Below the pieces are notes generated by a model. The model worked only from the letters and a program-made list of their open reading frames with translations. It ran no database searches and had not been told where the DNA came from. 64,000 nucleotides of DNA from Elmis aenea (Eukaryota > Arthropoda > Insecta > Coleoptera > Elmidae), in assembly GCA_947652605.1 (NCBI GenBank), contig CANTFG010000262.1, positions 1-64,000 on the forward strand. Reading direction: 5' to 3'. Below are positions 24,838 to 35,700 of this stretch, in pieces. A program made the position numbers and the translations under genes. Position 1 is the first letter of the stretch, and each line of letters starts with the position of its first letter.

Positions 24838-26700
24838 TTAAAATACTACTTTCATTAAAACATCACATTTAGATGATTTTTCACCAGTGTGTGTTCTCAT
24901 ATGCAGCTGTAAACTATCACTTCGATTAAAATGTTTCTCACAAACATCACATTTATATGATTTTTCACCAGTGTGTGTTCTCATATGAACCCGTAAACTA
25001 CTACTGTGGTTAAAATATTTCTGACAAACATCACATTTATATGGTTTTTCACCAGTGTGTGTTCTCATATGATCATTTAAAGAACTTCTTTGATTAAAAC
25101 ATTTCTGACAAACATCACATTTATATGGTTTCACACCAGTGTGTGTTCTCATATGATCATTTAAAGAACTACTTTGATTAAAACATTTCTGACAAACATC
25201 ACATTTATATGGTTTCACACCAGTGTGTGTTCTCATATGAACATTTAAAATACTACTTTGATTAAAACATTTCTGACAAACATCACATTTATATGGTTTC
25301 ACACCAGTGTGTGTTCTAATATGAACATTTAAAATACTACTTTGATTAAAACATTTCTGACAAACATCACATTTATATGATTTTTCACCAGTGTGTGTTC
25401 TCATATGAATCCTTAAATTAGCACTTCGATTAAAACGTTTCTGACAAATGTCACATTTATATGGTTTTTCACCAGTGTGTGTTTTCATATGAACCCGTAA
25501 ACTATCACTTCGATTAAAATGTTTCTGACAGACATCACATTTATATGATTTTACACTAGTGTGTGTACTCATATGAACATATAAATGACCACTTTGAATA
25601 AAACATTTCTGACAAACATCACATTTATATGATTTTTCACCAGTGTGTGTTCTCATATGAATCCTTAAACTATCGCTTCGATTAAAACGTTTCTCACAAA
25701 TGTCACATTTATATGGTTTTTCACCAGTGTGTGTTTTCATATGAACCCGTAAAGTATCACTTCGATTAAAATGTTTCTGACAAACATCACATTTATATGA
25801 TTTTACACTAGTGTGTATACTCATATGATCGCCTCTGCCTCCATAACATTTCTCACAGATGTCGCATGGTTTTTCACTAGCATGTCTTCTCATATTAACA
25901 TTTCGGTTTGACTTACATTTAATATGTTTATTACAAATTGTACAAATATATATTTTGTTTTCCTTTCTTCTCACCTGCCTTTTTAAATCTTCCACTTCAT
26001 TTAATTTTTTATCGTTGCTTACACCTTTTGTCTCTATAATTTTTGTTTGTTTTAATTCCAAATCGCATGCTGTACCTGAAGTTGATACATCTGATATGAT
26101 ACTGAGGTCATTAATTTCATTTATAATTATAATACTGTCTTCTAGTATAGAATCTAATTTACCCAAGTATTTTCTTTCTGCACTTTCGTCTATCAATTCT
26201 GTTGCCCTCTTAACTCTGTTTTCATTGTTATCAACATTCGTAATAATATCATTCGTAAGGTTTTGTAGATAGTCATAATATTCTAATGGTTCTTGTTTTA
26301 TTTCTATTTCTTGATTCTCATCTACATTTTTTATGTCAGCGTTTGAAAACTCTTCTTTTAGTTGAAAAATGTTGCAAGCTGAATGTCTATTCACATCCGT
26401 AATAATGTCATTCGTAAGGTTTTGTAGATAGTCATAATATTCTAATGGTTCTTCTTTTATTTCTACTATTTTTTCAATCTCATCTACAGCTTTAATTTCA
26501 GCGTTTGAAAACTCTTCTTTTAGTTGAAAAATGTTACTAGCTGAATGTCCATATTCGTGATTTATTAAATTCATTTGTAAATTACATTCTTCTGGCTCCG
26601 ACTTTATTGTTTCTCCTTTTGCTTCTCCTACGCACACTTTAAGTTGTATCATCAGTCCTTCAGATTTATAGTAATCTGAGGTATTCAAAGTTGACTCCAT
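24838..26700 (-). CDS. C2H2 zinc-finger protein C, full linker version
   Basis: About 620 residues from MESTLNTSDYY. The N-terminal region has both [16 protein letters not shown] (second: [11 protein letters not shown]) modules. It is the only long copy that keeps a middle linker of ~100 residues (LDSILEDSIIIINEINDLSII, TKIIETKG, LKRQVRRKENK), which the others lost. Two degenerate fingers follow (NVNMRRH lacking the first His; a deleted CDICEKCYGGRGDHM), then 11 intact fingers with helices such as RSDTLRV, RSDSLRI, QSGHLYV, QSSILNV (twice), QSSSLND, QRSSLND, HSSSLRV, RSDSLQL. It ends [14 protein letters not shown] through an 11-bp deletion shared with pseudogene G. The longest intact linker makes it a good proxy for the ancestral protein. 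Confidence 0.85.
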   Translation of the reverse strand: MESTLNTSDYYKSEGLMIQLKVCVGEAKGETIKSEPEECNLQMNLINHEYGHSASNIFQLKEEFSNAEIKAVDEIEKIVEIKEEPLEYYDYLQNLTNDIITDVNRHSACNIFQLKEEFSNADIKNVDENQEIEIKQEPLEYYDYLQNLTNDIITNVDNNENRVKRATELIDESAERKYLGKLDSILEDSIIIINEINDLSIISDVSTSGTACDLELKQTKIIETKGVSNDKKLNEVEDLKRQVRRKENKIYICTICNKHIKCKSNRNVNMRRHASEKPCDICEKCYGGRGDHMSIHTSVKSYKCDVCQKHFNRSDTLRVHMKTHTGEKPYKCDICEKRFNRSDSLRIHMRTHTGEKSYKCDVCQKCFIQSGHLYVHMSTHTSVKSYKCDVCQKHFNRSDSLRVHMKTHTGEKPYKCDICQKRFNRSANLRIHMRTHTGEKSYKCDVCQKCFNQSSILNVHIRTHTGVKPYKCDVCQKCFNQSSILNVHMRTHTGVKPYKCDVCQKCFNQSSSLNDHMRTHTGVKPYKCDVCQKCFNQRSSLNDHMRTHTGEKPYKCDVCQKYFNHSSSLRVHMRTHTGEKSYKCDVCEKHFNRSDSLQLHMRTHTGEKSSKCDVLMKVVF

Positions 26701-26911
26701 TTTTTTACTACACAAAAATTGCTTTCGCGTGTAATAAATACCGTTTGTGCTTTGTACGTTAACAATTTGTCGTTTGCATACTAATATTAACCAAACATTT
26801 GAGATAGGTATTGGTAAACTTCAAATGGTGTGCACTGTGCACTGTCATGGCTGCTTGGTAGATCAAGTGTACCTTGGATATTTTCGTGTTGATTATGAGT
26901 GCTAGGTTCAC

Positions 26912-27216
26912 AAAGTATTTGCATGGTGTAGAATGTAGATATTTTATTTATTAATAATATCCAAACGCTGATAAATTTTTTGTAGAAGAGTATACAAACG
27001 GATTATTCTCTTGCATGTATATTTTGTTATACAGGATGAGGCATCATTTATGACACTTATTTTGTTATTGGAAAGCATTATCAAAAAAAGTTTCAAATAA
27101 AAGTTGTTTGAAACAGTATTTCCCAAAATATTGTCATGTCAAATTTCGTTTTCTTTTGTTTTTTTTTAGGACTTACGGCACCATATTTGTTTTTTTTAAT
27201 GGCACCAAACTACCAT
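26912..27216. repeat. ~305-bp repeat abutting ZNF exon relicts
   Basis: This stretch from AGTATTTGCATGGTG to GCACCAAACTACCAT recurs at 41672-41985. Here it directly truncates the N-terminal exon relict at 27217, after LQN. It contains ATACAGGATGA and ends near a poly-T/GGACTTACGG word. It is an unclassified interspersed repeat with no coding frame. Confidence 0.6.
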
Positions 27217-27497
27217 ACATATTTTGTAGATAGTCATAATATTCTAATGGTTCTTCTTTTATTTCTATTTTTTCAATCTCATCTACAGCTTTAATTTCAG
27301 CGTTTGAAAACTCTTCTTTTAGTTTAAAAATGTTACTAGCTGAATGTTCATATTCGCGATTTATTAAGTTCATTTGTAAATTACATTCTTCTGGCTCCGA
27401 CTTCTTTGTTTCTCCTTTTGCTTCTCCTACGCACACTTTAAGTTGTATCGGTCCTTCAGATTTATAGTAATCCGAGGTATTCAAAGTTGACTCCAAT
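27217..27497 (-). pseudogene. N-terminal ZNF exon relict
   Basis: The first N-terminal module only ([51 protein letters not shown]), then cut by the 305-bp repeat. The start ATG is TTG, as in the copy at 44-648. The 5' flank to 27675 is conserved. It is the duplication counterpart of the left-edge relict and lacks fingers. Confidence 0.85.
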
Positions 27498-27694
27498 TTT
27501 TTACTACACAAAAATTGCTTTGGCGTGTAATAAATAACGTTTGTGGTTTATACGTTAACAATTTGTCGTTTGCATACTAATATTAACCACACTTGAGATA
27601 GGTATTGGTATTGGCAAACTTCAAATGGTGTGCACTGTACACTGTCATGGCGGCTTGGTAGATCAAGTGTCCCTTCGTACAACAATTAAAAGTC

Positions 27695-27945
27695 GGACAC
27701 GGTCAACTAGGCGAGTAGGCGACGCCAACTGGGCGACAGGAACTTAAACATTTTTGAACTCTCATCTTAGCACACGATTTCACGGATTGTTTTTGTAAAT
27801 ATTGTTTAAATATACTTACTTCATTTTGTAGAACTATATCGTACATCGAAATTTGTAGAATCGTGTGCTAAGATGAGAGTTAAAAAATGTTTAAGTTCCT
27901 GTCGCCCAGTTGGCACGTCGCCCTGTTGAAGCGTACCGATTAGTT
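27695..27945. repeat. Foldback repeat FB (copy 3)
   Basis: Clear arms at ~27718-27780 and ~27857-27921 around a ~76-bp centre. It also provides the empty site for the P MITE at 871. Confidence 0.7.
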
Positions 27946-29582
27946 GTCTAATTGCTTTTCAAATACAGTTTACACAGGCGTTCCTAATGTCATTGATTCG
28001 ATGGGTTATCCTGCCTGGTTGCTAGGTAGGGCCAGATCCCAGGTATTCTCAACTCTTTTGGCGCCCTGGCCAAGAATAGGAAACTGCAACTATTTATTAC
28101 TTTTAAAAGAACTATAGTAGTAGCATCTATTTTGATATACTTTATGCAATTACTGATCACACAAAAATGAATGTAAATCCTTGGATTTTTTAATGAATTT
28201 GAGTTGTTATCTCTTTTAAGTGAATTTTATATTCATCTATATTTCGCATGCAGAACTAACGGCTAGAGAAATTTATTTCAATTTATTTAATACTGTGTAG
28301 TAACACAATTAATTAATTTTTTTCAAAAAATTTGGCACATCTATGACTTCTTTGATAAACTACCCTGAATTAGCATAATGCTGGAAGCTGCGTTGACAAA
28401 TAAGTACAAAAGATTAAATTCAAATGTTCAATATTTATAATACAATTTACAATACGTTTATACATTTGTATACTTGTTATGTACTTAAGGAACTATATTG
28501 AAAATATACACATTGAAAACAGCTTAACATGAAACATCGGTTAACATAAAATAATATTTCGGTAAAACTTAAAAGGAGTCGCTTAAAGCAGTTGATGATA
28601 AAGGGTTTTCTTCGGAATCGGGCATTTTGACTTTATTATTACCTCAAAAACATTTATGAGTTTTTTTTGTACAGATTTACTTCTTGAATAAAAGATTCCT
28701 TTATGGCTTGTCACCAGTGTTTTCATATGAATGTTTAGTTGGGCACTACTTACAAAAACCTATTCACAAATGACACATTTACATGATTTATTAAAAATGT
28801 ATTTTCATTTGAGCACTTAAATCTTAAATTAATACTTTGATTCAAACATTTCTCACAAACGTTACATTTATATTTATATTTCTCACCAGTGTGTGTTCTC
28901 ATATCAATACTTAAACTCTGATTTTGTTTAAATAGTTTTTCACATATGTCACATCTTTGTGGTGTTTCACCAGTGTGTGTTATTCATATGAACCTTTAAA
29001 AGCTGATGCAACTAAAAAATAAATCATATAGTTGTTCACCAATGTGTAATCTCATATGTTTATGTAAACTAGTACTATAACTAAAACATTTCTCACGAAC
29101 GTCACATTTATATGATTTTTCACCAGTGTGTGTTCTCATGTGAGTCCTTAAACCACCACTTTCAATAAAGCATTTCTCACAAAGGTCACATTTATATGGT
29201 TTTTCACCAGTGTGTGTTCTCATATCAATACTTAAACTCTGATTTTGTTTAAATAGTTTTTCACATATGTCACATCTTTGTGGTTTTTCACCAGTGTGTG
29301 TTATTCATATGAACCTTTAAAAGCTGATGCAACTAAAAAATTAATCATATAGTTGTTCACCAATGTGTAATCTCATATGTTTATGTAAACTAGTACTATA
29401 ACTAAAACATTTCTCACGAACGTCACATTTATATGGTTTTTCACCAGTGTGTGTTCTCATATGATCCCGTAAACGATCACTTCTATTAAAATGTTTCTGG
29501 CAATTGTCACATTTATATGGTTTTTCACCAGTGTGTGTTCTCATGCGAGTCCTTAAACCACCACTTTCAATAAAGGTCACAT
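27945..29582 (-). pseudogene. 3' flank block and decayed finger tail of ZNF D
   Basis: 27945-28700 is the conserved flank. 28700-29582 holds the doubled degenerate finger tail (open pieces 28996-29223 and 29341-29580, each ending YSTSLHK...GEQLYD), parallel to 2700-3661. Compared with A it has lost one finger's worth of DNA near 29570. Confidence 0.78.
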
Positions 29583-30905
29583 TTAAATGGTTTTTCCAGT
29601 GTGTGTTCTTATATGAACATTTAGATTGCTCCTATCCATAAAATTCTTTTTGCAAATGTCACATTTATATGGTTTTTCACCAGTGTGTGTTCTCATATGA
29701 TCCCGTAAACGATCACTTCTATTAAAATGTTTCTGGCAATTGTCACATTTATATGGTTTTTCACCAGTGTGTGTTCTCATATGAATTCGTAAACTATTAC
29801 TGTGGCTAAAACATTTCTGACAAGCCGCACATTCAAATGATTTCTCACCAGTGTGTGTTCTCATATGAACCCGTAAACTATTTCTGCGGTTAAAATATTT
29901 CTGACAAACATCACATTTATATGGTTTTTCACCAGTGTGTGTATTCATATGAACATTTAAATGACTAGTTTGAATAAAACATTTCTGACAAACATCACAT
30001 TTATATGGTTTTCCATCAGTGTGTGTATTCATATGAACATTTAAATGACTACTTTGAATAAAACATTTCTGACAAACATCACATTTATATGGTTTTTCAC
30101 CAGTATGTGTTCTCATATGAACATTTAAAATACTACTTTGATTAAAACATTTCTGACAAACATCACATTTATATGGTTTTGCACCAGTGTGTTTTCTCAT
30201 ATGAGCACTTAAATTACCTCTTCGATTAAAACATTTCTCACAAATGTCACATTCATATGGCTTTTCACCAGTGTGTGTTCTCATACGAGTCCTTAAATTA
30301 TCACTTCGATTAAAATGTTTCTGACAAATAACACATTTGTATGATTCTACACCAATGTGTGTCCTCATATGATTACCTAAGTATTTTGTTTCTGCAATTT
30401 CATCTATCATTTCTGTTGTTCTCTCTCTGTTTTCATTGTTATCAACATCCGTAATAATATCATTTGTAAGGTTTTGTAGATAGTCATAATATTCTAATGG
30501 TTCTTCTTTTATTTCTATTTTTTCAATCTCATCTACATCTTTAATTTCAGCGTTTGAAAACTCTTCTTTTAGTTGAAAAATGTTGCAAGCTGAATGTCTA
30601 TTCACATCCGTAATAATGTCATTCGTAAGGTTTTGTATATAGTCATAATATTCTAATGGTTCTTCTTTTATTTCTATTTTTCCAATCTCATCTACAGCTT
30701 TAATTTCAGTGTTTGAAAACTCTTCTTTTAGTTGAAAAATGTTACTAGCTGAATGTTCATATTCGTGATTTATTATATTAATTTGTAAATTACATTCTTT
30801 TGGCTCCGACTTTATTGTTTCTCCTTTAGCTTCTCCTACGCACACTTTAAGTTGTATTGGTCCTTCAGATTTAAAGTAATCTGAGGTATTCAAAGTTGAC
30901 TCCAT
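29583..30905 (-). CDS. C2H2 zinc-finger protein D (duplicate of A)
   Basis: About 440 residues from MESTLNTSDYF, collinear with ZNF A: two acidic modules, then nine fingers, the first with Arg for His. It differs from A at scattered positions (MEST versus MVST, DEIAETK versus DESAETK, QTSHLNV versus QSSHLNV, RRNSLRV versus RSNSLRV, MDRSNLNV versus TDRSNLNV). Several of these lie in or next to the DNA-reading helix. The same 2-bp deletion ends the protein at THTGKTI, so the lesion predates the A/D duplication. The open frame has survived since, in keeping with either recent duplication or a function for the short form. Confidence 0.8.
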   Translation of the reverse strand: MESTLNTSDYFKSEGPIQLKVCVGEAKGETIKSEPKECNLQINIINHEYEHSASNIFQLKEEFSNTEIKAVDEIGKIEIKEEPLEYYDYIQNLTNDIITDVNRHSACNIFQLKEEFSNAEIKDVDEIEKIEIKEEPLEYYDYLQNLTNDIITDVDNNENRERTTEMIDEIAETKYLGNHMRTHIGVESYKCVICQKHFNRSDNLRTRMRTHTGEKPYECDICEKCFNRRGNLSAHMRKHTGAKPYKCDVCQKCFNQSSILNVHMRTHTGEKPYKCDVCQKCFIQSSHLNVHMNTHTDGKPYKCDVCQKCFIQTSHLNVHMNTHTGEKPYKCDVCQKYFNRRNSLRVHMRTHTGEKSFECAACQKCFSHSNSLRIHMRTHTGEKPYKCDNCQKHFNRSDRLRDHMRTHTGEKPYKCDICKKNFMDRSNLNVHIRTHTGKTI

Positions 30906-31512
30906 TTTTTTTCTACACAAAAATTGCTTTGGCGTGTAATAAATAACGTTTGTGGTTTGTACGTTAACAATTTGTCGTTTGCATACTAATATTAACCAAA
31001 CATTTGAGATAGGTATTGGTAAACTTCAAATGGTGTGCACTGTGCACTGTCATGGCTGCTTGGTAGATCAAGTGTACCTTGAATATTTTCGTGTTGATTA
31101 TGAGTGCTAGGTTCACAACACATCAAATGATAAATATGACAAAGGTTGGTAAAAGCCTTTTTTAAAATTTAAATAACCCATAATCTTTATTTTCATTAGT
31201 TATTAATTTAAAAAAAGTTATTTACGCAGCCGGTTAGGTTATTAAAAAAAATCGCGAATTCGCGAATAAAGTTCGTTCTTCCGCACGTATATGTTATGGG
31301 GTGTTCACCACAGAACATGGTGTTTACTCTCCCATGGCGGCGAAACTCCATTTTAAACTAGTTACAAGTGAAATAGTATTAGATGCATTATATCTAATAA
31401 ACATAATATTGCTATAGTGGTTCAAATTTTGTCTAACATAGTCAACGGTACAGATATACATCCTCTCTTTTTTATGCGGCGATTGGACCACAGTATAGAG
31501 ATCATACAGTAG
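30906..31512. other. Upstream DNA of ZNF D
   Basis: Conserved 5' flank (to ~31080), then non-coding DNA matching 5161-5591. No gene is seen. Confidence 0.6.
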
Positions 31513-32094
31513 CATTGAATAAAAAGATTAAGGAAGGAGCGTTATAGCTATACTAAGGCGTCCAGGTTAGCCTCTCAATATGGCGGATGCATGTTTCCGC
31601 TTCTCAGTGGCGTATCTAACATTTTTAAACAATGTGTTGATTAATGTAAATATTTGCTTTGTTTTGAATTGAGCCTGTTATTTACTTATTTATTTCTTGT
31701 TTTGTGGTTGAGGGAATTAAAAAAACGACAGCATATTTCAATATTTCGATTGTTTAGTTCCAAAGTTAAAAAATATGCTGTACACAAATGCACGCCACTG
31801 ATATGACATACCATTTTGACAGACCACATCAAATTTTCAATACATGATAACACTACAAAATATTAATGCCTACTTACCTATGAAACGTAATCTTTTAATC
31901 TTCTACATTTTTTGACCTAGTAAGACTACAAGATCTGCAGCTAACCATTGTAGCACACAAAACACTACATTTCTTGACTGTTTGACTTGTCAAAACCGGC
32001 CGCCATCTGAGGCCATTTATGTCGTCATTTCCGTCGCCGCTCAAACGCTGCAGTATAGTATTAAAAGCTCCTTCCTTTATCTTTTTATTCAATG
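31513..32094 (-). mobile_element. P-superfamily MITE (copy 3)
   Basis: A 582-bp copy with TSD TACAGTAG (31505-31512, 32095-32102), the same site as copy 2. The THAP exon has the same nonsense codon. It is a duplication product. Confidence 0.88.
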
Positions 32095-32480
32095 TACAGT
32101 AGGGACAGCTTACCTTTTTTTTATGTTCACATTTTCATTGCGCATGCACAAAATTGGTAGTACTTCTATAAATAGCCGAGGGATGGCGCGACGATTTTAA
32201 ATCATTTGACGTATCATATTGTTACCGTGGAGATGGTTATGAGATCCAAACTACGGTCAGTCAGTCGCAACAGATATTAATAAACTAGTGTCAATGTCAG
32301 ATCTTTAAATTTTAGTGAAATAGTTTTAATAACGGGAATATTTGATTTAAAAATCAAATAGTAATGTAAACAACATTCGTTGCCCCTAACCGGTAACAAT
32401 TTGACGCCTCCAACGTGGGACCTTTCCTAAATGGACGTTTGGGAGAACCCGCCCTGCTCAGTCCAGCTAGCCGCCGACAT

Positions 32481-32570
32481 TGTTGTATATGTAGTAATAT
32501 TTAGTATCAAGCAGTTGGCAGCATGGCCGACATGTATCATAGTTCAGCGAATAAAGCATAACATAAAACA
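32481..32570 (+). repeat. 5' LTR (90 bp)
   Basis: Begins TGTTGTATATG and ends ATAAAACA; contains AATAAA near 32549 as a possible polyadenylation signal. It is very short for an LTR that must hold promoter, R and terminator signals. Confidence 0.93.
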
Positions 32571-32579
32571 TGGTGACAG

Positions 32580-32745
32580 CGGTTAACTCCCAATTTTATT
32601 AAAAAACTAGAACAGTTAAGCATAAAATTTGTGAGCGAACTAGAGCCTAAAGAAGAAATGTGCGGTTAATTCCTAATTTTATTAAAAACTAGAAAAGTTA
32701 AGCATAAAATTTGTGAGCGAACAAAAGCCGGAAGCGAAAAGTGTG
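32580..32745 (+). repeat. Tandem repeat in the gypsy 5' leader
   Basis: A ~80-bp unit (GGTTAAYTCCYAATTTTATT ... GAGCGAAC) occurs twice between the primer-binding site and the start codon, with a short third start (GTGGTTAAGTG near 32741). Promoter, packaging or translation roles are possible but not shown. Confidence 0.75.
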
Positions 32746-32790
32746 GTTAAGTGTAAATAAAAAAGCGGGCATTGAAAATACGAAATAAAG

Positions 32791-35700
32791 ATGTCTTTAA
32801 ATTTACCGACACCAAAACCAATGGAGATCAAAGGCGACGAAGCCGAAAATTGGAAATACTTTAGAACAAGTTATGAGAACTATGTAACAGCATTAGAACT
32901 GAATGAAAAAGAAGCAACAATACAGGTAGCAACATTGTTAACATTAATAGGACATGATTGCTATAAAATTTACAGTAACTTGGCATTAACAAGAGAAGAA
33001 AAGAAATGCCCAAAGACAATATTAGATAAACTAGAAGAACATTTTACACAAAGAGTGAATGTGATCTATGAACGCTATGTATTTAATTCAATGGTACAGG
33101 AAATAGAGGAACCATGTGAATTGTACATTAATAGATTAAGAGAGGCTACGAGAAAATGTAGTTATGGAGTATTGGAACAAGAACTAGTTAGAGACAGATT
33201 AGTATTGGGAATCAGAAATAACGCAACTAGAAAAAATTTATTAGTGGATGCAAATCTAACGCTAGAGAAAGCAATAGATATGTGTAGAATAAGTGAGCAG
33301 ACAGATAAACAATTGAAAAAAATAACAAATGCAAACAATACAGAAGAAGAAGAAGCTAATAAATGCGTGAGTAAAGAATACAGAAGAAATCAAAACAGTA
33401 AGAAAGAAAAACAACCGTTGATTAAATGCAAATATTGTGGAACGAAACACAGACCAGAGAAACAATCATGTCCAGCATATGGCGAAAGATGTAGAAAATG
33501 TAAGAAAATGAATCACAACGAAACAGTATGTAAAACATATAAAAAGAAAATTCATCTCGTGCAGGATAGCGATGAAGCATCAGATAATAGTGAGGAAAGT
33601 ACGGACACAGAATATTCTGAAGTGCTGTTATTAAGTGATCAAAGACAAAAAAAACAATGGTTTACAAATATTTTGTTTAGCAATGGTAATAAGAAACAAA
33701 TATTAAAGTGCCAGTTGGACACAGGAGCGACATGCAATATAATAAACTGGAGTGACTATTGCAATATAGCAAACCAAAATAAACAAGAATTAAGAGAGTC
33801 AAGAACGGTTTTGAAATGTTATGGAGGACAGGTGATTAAACCTTTGGGATGGATGTATTTCGATTGCCAGACAAATGGGGTGAGTTGCAGAGCAGAATTT
33901 CAAGTAGTAAAAGGAACACAAAAACCCTTGATATCAGCGGCAATGTGTGAAGAAATGAAGCTCATAGAAGTAAATACTAATTTGTGCAAGGTTGAAGAAA
34001 TTAAAGATATAGACAGAGAAGCTATGTTGAAGAATTATGGTGACGTATTTGAAGGATTAGGATGTTTACCAGGACTCTACAAATTAGAAATAGATACAAA
34101 TGTAAAACCAATTAAAAGCCAGCCCAGAAGATTACCAGTACCCATAAGAGAAAACGTGAAAAAGAAACTAGAAGATATGGAAAAAAGAGGAATAATTCAA
34201 AAAATCAGCAAATCAACAGATTGGATCAGCAACATGGTAGTAGTCAATAGGAACAATAAATTAAGGATATGTATAGATCCCAAACATTTAAACAAAGCAC
34301 TGAAAAGGTCAAACTATCAGTTACCAACTATTGAAGAAATTTTACCAAACTTAAATCAAGCAAAAGTTTTTACAGTGCTAGATGCAAAAGAGGGATTTTG
34401 GCAAGTGAAGTTGGAGAGAGAGAGTAGAAAGTTAACAACATTCTGGACACCTTTTGGAAGATACTGTTGGAAGAGGTTACCTTTTGGAATAGCACCAGCT
34501 CCTGAAGAATTTCAAAGAAGATTACATGAATTATTGGAAGGATTGCCAGGAGTAGAAGTGATAGCAGATGATATATTAGTGTATGGTAGAGGTAATAACA
34601 ACAAAGAAGCAGAAAAAGATCATGATAAAAATTTAAAGGAATTGTTAGAAAGAGCTAGACAAATTAATTTGAAATTAAATAAAGAAAAAATTAAATTTAA
34701 AGCAAATCAAGTGAAATACTTAGGACATATATTAACAGATAAAGGAGTAAAACCAGATGATGAAAAGATTAAAGCTGTTTTAAACATGTCAAGACCAAAA
34801 GATAAAAAAGAAGTACAGAGATATTTAGGATTTGACAATTACTTAGCAAAATTTTTACCTAAATTAGCAGACATTAGTGAACCATTAAGACACCTGACAA
34901 GACAAGATGTGATATGGAAATGGCAAAGCAATCATGAAGAGGCTTACGAAAATATCAAGAAATTAGTTACAAAAACACCAGTACTGAAATATTATAATGT
35001 AAAAGAAGATGTTAAATTACAATGTGATGCAAGCGAATATGGACTAGGTGCGGTGTTACTTCAAAACGAACGACCAGTTGCATTTGCTTCAAGAATACTT
35101 ACACCAACGGAAAGAAATTACGCACAAATAGAAAAGGAATGCTTAGCGATACTATTTGGATGCCGTAGATTTGAACAATACATTATAGGTAAAAAATCAA
35201 TACATGTAGACACAGATCATCAACCCTTAATAACAATTTGTAAAAAATCACTATTACAAGCACCAAAAAGACTGCAAAGAATGCTTATAGGATTGCAAAA
35301 ATATAATATTGAAGTCCATTACAAAAGAGGCAAAGAAATGGTAATAGCTGACTTACTGTCCAGAGCCGTGAATGAAAACACAGATACAATGACAAATAAA
35401 AAAGAAAAAGAATTAGAAATATACGAAATACAAGAAGAACTATTGTATGAAATGATTGAAAGAATTGACATGACGAAGGACTTAAATGTAACAGATCACA
35501 GATTACAACAAGTCAAAGAGGAAACAAGAAAGGATGAGAACTTACAAATACTAGCGAAGATTATAATAACTGGATGGCCTAACAACAAGGATATGGTACC
35601 AATAAATGTGAGAGAATACTGGAATCATAGAGACGAACTAACAATACAAAATGGAGTGATTTTTAGAGGCAGCAGACTAGTAATACCAGCAAGCCTAAGA

